Positions 57,788 to 64,000 of a DNA stretch of 64,000 bases are shown here, piece after piece. Every line of letters starts with the position of its first letter. Position 1 is the stretch's first letter. The stretch comes from Kiritimatiellota bacterium (lineage in GTDB: Bacteria; Verrucomicrobiota; Lentisphaeria; Oligosphaerales; JAADHN01). The DNA is taken from positions 76,131-140,130 of the forward strand of contig JAADHN010000166.1 in the NCBI GenBank assembly GCA_013151865.1, given 5' to 3'. Both the position numbers and the translations under genes were made by a program. The notes below the pieces were generated by a model that was not told the origin of the DNA, made no database searches, and saw only the letters and a program-made list of their open reading frames with translations.

Positions 57788-58414
57788 TCAGTTGTTTTGA
57801 TGGCCCCAGAGATACTGGGCTTGCGTACCGCTCCGGATGCTCTCGCGCTTGCGCCATTTCACATGGCCGTCGAGATAGCCGATGTTTGCGCCGTCGTTAT
57901 GGACGACTCCCACATTGGCGTAATAGGGCGCGGCCCACATGGTTGGAGAATAGCTCTCGAACGGGCAGTACATGAATCGACTCCAACCGATCGGATGGGC
58001 GGTGTTTCTGTCGGCGATGACCATGACTTCAGACGGGCGTTTCCAGTAGCTGAGCGATGCCGCAACCGTCGGATATATCGTCCGATAGGGCATGTGCGGA
58101 TAGCTCCAGGCGTATCCGAGCGGGGCACTTTTCTGGCTCGGACAGACCAGAATCTTGGTGTCCGTGAAATAGGGCTGGGTTACCACTTCCCAGCCCCCTA
58201 CGCCGTCCGCGTAGCCGTAGGGCAACGATTCGAAATCCTGCGAGTACATGGTGATGGCCAGCATCAGTTGTTTCACATTGGCCGTACAACTGGCCTGAAG
58301 CGCCTTGTCGCGGGCTTTCTGCAGAGCCGGCAGGAGCATGCTGGCCAAGATGGCGATGATGGCGATCACCACGAGCAGTTCGATCAGAGTGAAGCGACTC
58401 CGGGACTTGCGCAT
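57788..58414 (-). CDS. Type II pseudopilin-like protein with H-X9-DG motif
   Basis: The 208-residue protein begins [20 protein letters not shown] and continues [17 protein letters not shown], a class III prepilin-type N-terminus with Glu12 as the +5 residue. The residue before the cleavage Phe is Arg instead of Gly, as is usual in Lentisphaerota. The C-terminal [16 protein letters not shown] is the H-X9-DG signature. Such proteins are exported surface proteins of PVC bacteria, often beside sulfatases and glycan enzymes as here. AAGGAG lies 9 bases before the ATG at 58414; a promoter is visible 230 bases upstream. Confidence 0.85.
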   Translation of the reverse strand: MRKSRSRFTLIELLVVIAIIAILASMLLPALQKARDKALQASCTANVKQLMLAITMYSQDFESLPYGYADGVGGWEVVTQPYFTDTKILVCPSQKSAPLGYAWSYPHMPYRTIYPTVAASLSYWKRPSEVMVIADRNTAHPIGWSRFMYCPFESYSPTMWAAPYYANVGVVHNDGANIGYLDGHVKWRKRESIRSGTQAQYLWGHQNN

Positions 58415-58741
58415 TCCAGTTTCTCCTTTTTGGGTTGACCTCGCAAAAAACGCGCAACCGCCACAGCGGGTCCCTCGACGCGCGACCTCGACCCCGCTCG
58501 ACGGGACACAATACTTGCGGCCGAATCCCACCGGGGTGACGGAGATCGAGTTCGTGAACCCGGCGCGATTCACGCGTACGAGCACACGATGGTGCTGGTA
58601 GGGACAGCAGAGCGGTTGCTTCTTTCTTACACCGATTGCAGAAGTCTCATTATACCCATTCGAGCTGGAGCGGACAAGAGGACATTCCGAGAAAGTTCCC
58701 GATTGTCAGAGCTGCGCCGCTCTCGGACTGTCCTCGAACAG
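58415..58741. other. Intergenic leader upstream of the pseudopilin gene
   Basis: About 327 bases between tkt and the pseudopilin gene, both minus strand. The promoter at 58649-58677 lies here, and the leader of about 228 bases has no recognised riboswitch. Confidence 0.4.
58649..58677 (-). promoter_or_regulatory. Strong sigma-70-type promoter upstream of the pseudopilin gene
   Basis: On the minus strand TTGTCC (58672-58677) and a perfect TATAAT (58649-58654) are separated by exactly 17 bases. Confidence 0.6.
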
Positions 58742-60730
58742 TCATGCCCGACCGAGATACCGTCGGACCCGCGCCGCAACCGACTCGGGTGTGAATCCAT
58801 ACTTCTCGGCCAAGATCTTGGCAGGGGCCGAATCGCCGAAGCGATCGACACCGAGGGTCAGTCCGTCCAACCCCACGTATCGCTCCCAGCCGAACGTGGT
58901 CCCCGCCTCGACGGCCACTCGTTTTCGGCAGTCGGGCGGCAACACGGCATCGCGATAAGCTTTGTCCTGACGGTCGAACAGCTCCCAGCTCGGCATGGAC
59001 ACGAGGCGGACGGCAATCCCGTCCCGGCGCAGCAACGCGGCGGCTTCGAGTGCAAGCGACACCTCCGAACCGGTGGCAATGAGCACCAGCTCGAAGTCGT
59101 GGTCCTCGCTGAGGACGTAGGCGCCCCGAGCCAAATCGATTCGAGCGGCTTGGTCGGGGCTGAAGTTCCGGACCGTCTGGCGGGTCAGAAAGAGCGCCAC
59201 GGGCCCCTCGGCGTGCTGCAAAGCTGCGGCCCAGGCATGGGCCACTTCATGTGACTCCGCGGGACGAATCACGGTCAAACCCGGAATGGAGCGACACATA
59301 TCCAGATGCTCAATCGGTTGATGCGTAGGGCCGTCCTCACCCACAAAAATGGAATCGTGCGTAAACACGAAGACGACAGGCAGCTCTTGCAGGGCCGCCA
59401 AACGCAAAGCGGGCTTCATAAAGTCGCTGAACACGGTGAAGGTCGCGGCGAAGGGCAAGACCGTGCCATAAAGGGCCATTCCGTTGGAGCATAATCCCAT
59501 ACAGAATTCGCGGACGCCGTAGTGGAAATTCCGGCCGGCCCGTTCGGTGGCGGTGAAGTCGGCTTCGTCGGTCAGATAGGTCTTGGTCGAAGGCGCCAGG
59601 TCGGCCGCCCCGCCGCAGAATGCCGGAACCAATGCAGCGACGCGTTGCATCACGGCACCGCCGCTCGACCGGGTGGCGGTGGGTTTGTCCGGAATGGCGG
59701 AAAGCAGTTCGTCGAGGATGTTCTCCGGGACTTGCCGGGCAAGCAGTCGGTCGAGCAGTCCGGCTTTTTCGGGTTGGGCGCCCCGGAAGGTCTTGAGACG
59801 GGCGTTCCAGGCCCGGGCCTCCGCTCTCAGCTCTTCGGCCCGGCCGTGACACATTTCGCGAACTTCGCGCGGTACGTGGAACGGCTGATCCGGGAACCCA
59901 AGGTTTCGACGAAGTGCGGCCATTTCCTCCGCGCCCAGCGGGGCTCCGTGCGTCTTGTGGCTGCCCGCCAGGTTGGGTGCACCGTAACCGATGGTGGTCC
60001 TGCCGACGATCAGGCTCGGCTTCGTGGCGCAGGCGACCGCCTCTGCGAGGGCCGCATCGATCTGCCGGGCATCCTGCCCGTCGATGTGCTGCACGTGCCA
60101 GCCGTAAGCTTCAAAACGTTTTCCCACGTCCTCGCTGAACGCCAGGGCGGTACTGCCTTCGATAGTGATGCGATTGTCGTCGTAGAACACGACCAGATTG
60201 TCCAGTTCCAGGTGCCCGGCCAGGGAGGCCGCCTCGTGGGTGCAACCCTCCATCATGCATCCATCACTCGACAGCACGAACATGCGCTGATCGAAGAGTT
60301 CGTCCTCGCCCATGCGCGCCGCGAGTTGCTTGGCCGCCATGGCCATGCCCACCGCAGTGACGAAACCGCTGCCGAGCGGGCCGGTCGTGACCTCGACGCC
60401 GGGTGTGTGGCCGTGCTCCGGGTGGCCCGGGGTGAGGCTGCCCCACTGCCGGAAACGCTTGAGTTCGGCCAGCGGCATCTCGTACTCGAAAAGGTGCAGG
60501 AGGGAATAAAGAAGAGTCGAGCCGTGGCCGGCAGAAAGCACAAACCGGTCGCGACCGAGCCAGTCTGGGTCGTCCGGGTTGTGCCGCAGGAACTTGTACC
60601 AGAGCAAGAATGCGAAGTCCGCGCACCCCATGGGCATGCCGGGATGCCCGGAGTTGGCCTCTTGAACACCGTCGGCCGAAAGAATGCGGACCGTGTCGGC
60701 TGCCCTGCGGAGGAGTTGAGTGTCGGTCAT
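58742..60730 (-). CDS. tkt: Transketolase
   Basis: Transketolase moves two-carbon ketol units in the pentose phosphate pathway using thiamine diphosphate. The 662-residue protein has ANSGHPGMPMGCADFAFLLW, FVLSAGHGSTLLYSLLHLF, the TPP/Mg region SSDGCMMEGCTHEAASLAGH with DDNRITIEG, the second-domain VFTHDSIFVGEDGPTHQPIEH, and the usual C-terminal domain. The TPP motif starts SDG rather than GDG. It is single on the minus strand. Confidence 0.96.
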   Translation of the reverse strand: MTDTQLLRRAADTVRILSADGVQEANSGHPGMPMGCADFAFLLWYKFLRHNPDDPDWLGRDRFVLSAGHGSTLLYSLLHLFEYEMPLAELKRFRQWGSLTPGHPEHGHTPGVEVTTGPLGSGFVTAVGMAMAAKQLAARMGEDELFDQRMFVLSSDGCMMEGCTHEAASLAGHLELDNLVVFYDDNRITIEGSTALAFSEDVGKRFEAYGWHVQHIDGQDARQIDAALAEAVACATKPSLIVGRTTIGYGAPNLAGSHKTHGAPLGAEEMAALRRNLGFPDQPFHVPREVREMCHGRAEELRAEARAWNARLKTFRGAQPEKAGLLDRLLARQVPENILDELLSAIPDKPTATRSSGGAVMQRVAALVPAFCGGAADLAPSTKTYLTDEADFTATERAGRNFHYGVREFCMGLCSNGMALYGTVLPFAATFTVFSDFMKPALRLAALQELPVVFVFTHDSIFVGEDGPTHQPIEHLDMCRSIPGLTVIRPAESHEVAHAWAAALQHAEGPVALFLTRQTVRNFSPDQAARIDLARGAYVLSEDHDFELVLIATGSEVSLALEAAALLRRDGIAVRLVSMPSWELFDRQDKAYRDAVLPPDCRKRVAVEAGTTFGWERYVGLDGLTLGVDRFGDSAPAKILAEKYGFTPESVAARVRRYLGRA

Positions 60731-61054
60731 GGTTTTCAGTCCCTTTTCCTGTCTGACCTCATCAGTTCATACACTTCGTCGCGAGAGGGCGTAGTTCATA
60801 CGGATGCATGAGCCATCTGCTGCGATGACGCATTTTACACATCATCAGAACATTGCCGTCGCCCACCGACTGAGGCGGCGTTTCAACACAGCCCCGCTCG
60901 GCGCTCGACGCAATGACCTGAGTCTCTCAGGTCGAGCGTTCGGTTGGGTCGCGTCTGTCCATCGAATACGGCGAACGTGTTTTTTGACCGGCGCTCCGAG
61001 AGCAATCCCGGGGGAAGGCCGCCCCTGCGGTCGGGGCCACGGCCTCGCAAACGC
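60731..61054. other. Intergenic region between the MFS gene and tkt
   Basis: About 324 bases. It contains the hairpin at 60915-60933. No gene or confident promoter was found. Confidence 0.4.
60915..60933 (-). terminator. Hairpin downstream of the MFS gene
   Basis: GACCTGAG and CTCAGGTC form a perfect 8-base stem with a 3-base loop, 120 bases past the MFS stop. There is no U-tract, so it is a candidate only. Confidence 0.35.
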
Positions 61055-62278
61055 TCACGACTGCCGCGTACGCCGGCGCAAATTGTGTCCGGCCACCGCA
61101 AGGCCAAGTAGGGCCAGGATCCCCGGCCAGGCCCCGGCGGGCCACGGGTTGCCGCTGCTCTTGTCCACGCACCAGCCGATCACGGGGGCGAGGATCATGG
61201 CCAAGCCGGAGTCGAGTTGAGAGTTGACCGAGAGCACGGTGGCCCGGTTTTCGGAGTCCGAAACCGTGCCCAGGCGCCCCACCATGTTCGGTCGCCACAG
61301 ATTCTGAAGCACGGCCAAAACCAGGAAGCAGAGGATCGCCACCGTATGGACGCGACCGAGCAGAACCAACGCCAACACAATATAACCCGCCGTATTCAAT
61401 CCCCAAAGCACGCGCACAGCCCGTTTTTCGCCTCCGCACCAGCGTTCCACAAACAACGCCGATTTCCGGGACGCCAGCCCTTCGAGCAGGTACAGCAAGG
61501 TGAAAACGGCCCCGATCAACACGGCGCTCCGTTGCGCATTTCCCAGGCCCGCCAGGAGTGGCAGGCCCAGTGCGGTGGTACGCAAAATAGGCTGCACGTA
61601 GTCTTTGGCGGCCTTGTATGGGCCTTCGAACAGAGCGGCTTCGGCCAACAAACCACGCAGGCGGGGCCGCCGGAAAGTCTGGACCAATGCTCGGCCGAAC
61701 AGCCGGACGAAGCCGTGTTCCGTCCGCTTCGGCGTCCGGTCACGGGGGTAAAACATGAAATTGACCAGCCCCAGCAGGTACGGAAACACAGAGAAGAAAA
61801 ACACCCGGCTGTAGTCCCCGGTGACAAACACCAGGACTGCGGCGACCATTGCGCTCAGAGCCGAACCGAATTTGGACCAAGACCGGGTAAAGCCGTACAC
61901 CCGGTTGCGTTCGGCCAACCGCCCCTCGGCCTGGAGCCAATCGAAGATGATGGCCTTGTGCGTACCGGTCCGGAACGCTTCGCCAACGCCAAACAGCAGC
62001 ATGCCCAGCCCCAACAACCGGACATCGCGGAAAGCGCCGAGCAACAGGAACGACAGGCAGTAAGCGACAAAAGAGGCCATCATCGAGGCCCTCTTGCCGT
62101 AGGCGTCGGCAATCACGCCCGTGGGCACTTCAAGCAGATTCACCACCAGGGACTTGAATCCGATCAGCAATCCGATCTGGAAGTAGGACAGGCCTTTTTC
62201 GAGAAAGGCCAACAGCAGGAAAGGCTCGAAGTACCGCTGATTCTTGAGAAAACCGTAGAGCGAGAAATGAAAGATCAA
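61055..62278 (-). CDS. Major facilitator superfamily transporter
   Basis: The 407-residue membrane protein has about twelve hydrophobic segments and the MFS loop 2-3 motif in GVIADAYGKRASMMASFVAY. The substrate is unknown. The first codon is TTG at 62278, whose TTGA overlaps the TGA stop of prfB, so translation is probably coupled to prfB; no upstream ATG or nearby downstream start gives the full first helix (YFEPFLLLAFLEKGLSYFQI). An unrelated transport function coupled to a release factor is odd. Confidence 0.8.
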   Translation of the reverse strand: MIFHFSLYGFLKNQRYFEPFLLLAFLEKGLSYFQIGLLIGFKSLVVNLLEVPTGVIADAYGKRASMMASFVAYCLSFLLLGAFRDVRLLGLGMLLFGVGEAFRTGTHKAIIFDWLQAEGRLAERNRVYGFTRSWSKFGSALSAMVAAVLVFVTGDYSRVFFFSVFPYLLGLVNFMFYPRDRTPKRTEHGFVRLFGRALVQTFRRPRLRGLLAEAALFEGPYKAAKDYVQPILRTTALGLPLLAGLGNAQRSAVLIGAVFTLLYLLEGLASRKSALFVERWCGGEKRAVRVLWGLNTAGYIVLALVLLGRVHTVAILCFLVLAVLQNLWRPNMVGRLGTVSDSENRATVLSVNSQLDSGLAMILAPVIGWCVDKSSGNPWPAGAWPGILALLGLAVAGHNLRRRTRQS

Positions 62279-63388
62279 TTCTGCGGTCTCCTCCGAGTGC
62301 GCAGAAAGGCTTCGATGAACCCGTCGATGTCCCCGTCCAGTACCGCGGTGGTGTTGCTGGTTTCGTGTCCGGTTCGCAGGTCTTTCACCATTTGGTACGG
62401 CTGAAGTACATAAGACCGGATCTGACTGCCCCAGGCGTTATCGGTCTTTTTCCCCTGGAGTGCAGCCTGCTCCTGGCGGCGTTTCTCTTCTTCAAGCTGG
62501 TAGAGGCGCGCCCGGAGGACCTTCATGGCCGTGCTGCGGTTCTTGTGCTGCGACCGCTCGTTCTGGCAGGTGACCACGATGCCCGTCGGAATGTGCGTGA
62601 TCCGCACAGCGCTGTCCGTTTTGTTCACATGCTGGCCGCCCGCGCCGCTGCTGCGGTAGGTATCGATGCGCAGGTCGTTCTCGTTGATGTCCACGTCGAT
62701 GGCTTCATCCACCTCGGGGACCACGTCCACGGCGGCGAATGAAGTGTGTCGGCGTTTGTTGGAATCGAAAGGCGAGATTCGCACCAGGCGATGCACGCCG
62801 CGCTCGCACGCGAGGTTCCCGTACGCGTACTCGCCGTAGATCATGACCGTGGCGCTCTTGATGCCCGCCTCGTCGCCGGGCTGCCGGTCCAGGAACTCGG
62901 TGGTGAAGCCCCGGCGCTCCGCCCAACGCAGGTACATGCGCAACAGCATGTTCGCCCAGTCGCACGACTCGGTGCCGCCGGCCCCGGCATGAACGGACAG
63001 GATGGCATTGTTGGCGTCCATCTGCCCGGAAAGAAAGCTCATCAGTTCAAGCTGATCAAGGGCCCGGCTCAGTTTTTCCCAGGTCGGTCCGGCCTCTTCG
63101 AGCATCTCGGACTCGCCTTCTTCCATGGCGGCCAATTCCGCCAGCACGGCGAAATCCTCGATTCGGGCCTCGAGCTTTCGGAACGGCTCGAGGGTGTTCC
63201 GCAGCTTGCTCACCCGGGCAACGGTCTTCTGAGCCGTATCCCGCTGATCCCAGAAGCCCGGTGCACTCATGGTCTGTTCGAGTTCGGCCAGCTTCTTCTT
63301 GCAGCCGGCGATGTCAAAGAAACCCCCTCAAGTAGTCCAGGCGCTTGTGTGCCTGGGCCACTTTGTCGTGGAGTTCTTCAAGAGTCAT
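62275..63388 (-). CDS. prfB: Peptide chain release factor 2, with programmed +1 frameshift
   Basis: RF2 releases peptides at UGA and UAA codons. The gene starts at the ATG at 63388 (GGAGG upstream), codes 24 residues (MTLEELHDKVAQAHKRLDYL, then RGFL), meets an in-frame TGA at 63316-63314, and continues in the +1 frame (GAC at 63315) for 346 residues, total 370. The codon-recognition motif SPF (RISPFDSNKRRHTSF) and catalytic GGQ (SSGAGGQHVNKTDS) are present. This is the classic RF2 autoregulation: low RF2 lets ribosomes shift. The stop TGA at 62277-62275 overlaps the start of the MFS gene. Confidence 0.97.
63313..63328 (-). promoter_or_regulatory. RF2 programmed frameshift site
   Basis: On the minus strand AGG GGG TTT CTT TGA C (63328-63313) matches the canonical RF2 site: a Shine-Dalgarno-like AGGGGG three bases before the slippery CTT and the UGA stop. 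The usual TAT codon is TTT here. Confidence 0.95.
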
Positions 63389-63453
63389 AACGAATCCTCC
63401 GAAGGCAACGTCGCTCGCGGCGGGACCGCGGCACAGTGAGATTGGAAGCTTGG

Positions 63454-63482
63454 AACTTAGCCTTCGGACGCCCCCGGGTCAA
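63454..63482 (-). promoter_or_regulatory. Sigma-70-type promoter upstream of prfB
   Basis: On the minus strand TTGACC (63477-63482) and TAAGTT (63454-63459) are separated by 17 bases; the leader to prfB would be about 60 bases. Confidence 0.5.
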
Positions 63483-63547
63483 GCGCCGACCGGTGAGACC
63501 CGACCCCTGAAATGGAGCACAAGTGCGGCGGCTCTCGTTTCGGGAAA

Positions 63548-64000
63548 TCAGGCGGTGGGTCGGACGCGCCTCAGATCGAGCTTTTGCGCGTCGGTACCCA
63601 ACACCTCCAATTCCGCCACGTACCGTTCGTGCAAACGCCGGGCCACACCGGGTCCGTCACGGATGATGTTGCGTTCCTGCCGGGGATCGGAGGGCAGGTG
63701 GTAAAGTTCGGAAGGGGCCTGGTTCCCGGCGTACAGCAGGGCGTACTCACCGTCGAGGACAGTCGAGTATGCACGAACGTTGGGGTTCGTGGGCAAGGTC
63801 ACGCTGTTGATCGCGAAGTCGCGTACACTGTCGGCTTCGCCGCGCAACACGGGAGCAAGACTAAGACCGTGCAGTCCCGGCGGCGGCTCGACGCCGAGCA
63901 GGGCAAGCAGTGTTGGAGCCAGGTCTACGTGCTGGCACAGCGCGTCCACATGACGGGGCGCCTGCCCCGGCGCGCGAACCAGCAGCGGACAGTGGCCTAT
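63548..64000 (-). CDS. Sulfatase C-terminal part (continues past window edge)
   Basis: The reading frame enters from the right edge and codes 150 residues with the sulfatase C-terminal pattern: GHCPLLVRAPGQAP, VDLAPTLLALLGVEPPPGLHGLSL and the terminal YHLPSDPRQERNIIRD. The catalytic N-terminal part is outside the window, so its active-site residue cannot be checked. It ends 65 bases upstream of the prfB promoter region. Confidence 0.85.
   Translation of the reverse strand: MGHCPLLVRAPGQAPRHVDALCQHVDLAPTLLALLGVEPPPGLHGLSLAPVLRGEADSVRDFAINSVTLPTNPNVRAYSTVLDGEYALLYAGNQAPSELYHLPSDPRQERNIIRDGPGVARRLHERYVAELEVLGTDAQKLDLRRVRPTA

Noticed and set aside
1-64000. tRNA genes, rRNA genes and CRISPR arrays
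   Set aside because: Intergenic regions were read for cloverleaf sequences, rRNA-like stretches and regularly spaced direct repeats; none was convincing. A structure-based scan was not possible here.

Overview
The window is GC-rich, gene-dense bacterial chromosome, most likely from the PVC superphylum on the Lentisphaerota/Kiritimatiellota side. This is an inference. It rests on a pseudopilin that begins with [10 protein letters not shown] and ends its helix in MLLPAL without the usual Gly at -1, and on GHL6-type glycosidases, DUF1080 proteins, several sulfatase-family proteins, very large secreted carbohydrate-active enzymes and VCBS proteins. No rRNA, tRNA, CRISPR array or intact insertion sequence was seen. 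Layout: 1-1.5 kb holds a decayed DDE transposase and a truncated gene. 1.5-10.2 kb holds a GT39-like membrane glycosyltransferase, a frameshifted giant secreted glycosidase-like gene, a GT2 and a methyltransferase. 10.9-15.2 kb holds an unusual SafE/DsbD-like membrane domain fused to an AmrS-type radical SAM enzyme, a TPR lipoprotein-like/secreted protein and proA. 15.3-26.4 kb is a carbohydrate/C1-type accessory stretch (DUF1080, VOC, GHL6, SPL-like radical SAM, UroD/MtaA-like, Gfo/Idh/MocA, VCBS), interrupted by ksgA and a HAD phosphatase. 26.5-46.2 kb is the most striking region: a divergent NifA-like sigma-54 activator followed by gltB-gltD-aspS-pyrG-purF-carB-carA-guaA, all on the plus strand. 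46.6-51.9 kb holds a GT87-like protein, a gutted rubredoxin-reductase gene and a giant secreted protein. 52-64 kb holds rpoZ-rnd-nuclease, a nitronate-monooxygenase-like enzyme, a pseudopilin plus an unusual sulfatase-family protein, transketolase, prfB with its programmed frameshift plus an MFS gene, and an edge-truncated sulfatase. How the genes work together: in the central cluster GltB, PyrG, PurF, CarA and GuaA all carry glutamine-amidotransferase domains, and GltD and CarB are their partner subunits. AspS has one sequence mark of a non-discriminating enzyme, the type whose product is amidated with glutamine. The activator gene and gltB are separated by a region with two near-identical 18-bp palindromes (TGTAT-N8-ATACA), the second overlapping a GG-N10-GC sigma-54 promoter-like element. 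I read this as a candidate glutamine/nitrogen regulon in which one sigma-54 activator controls the main glutamine-consuming biosynthetic enzymes. The flanking accessory regions look like glycan scavenging: secreted glycosidases and lyases, sulfatases and oxidoreductases. They are separated by intergenic DNA carrying a dispersed repeat family and several hairpins.
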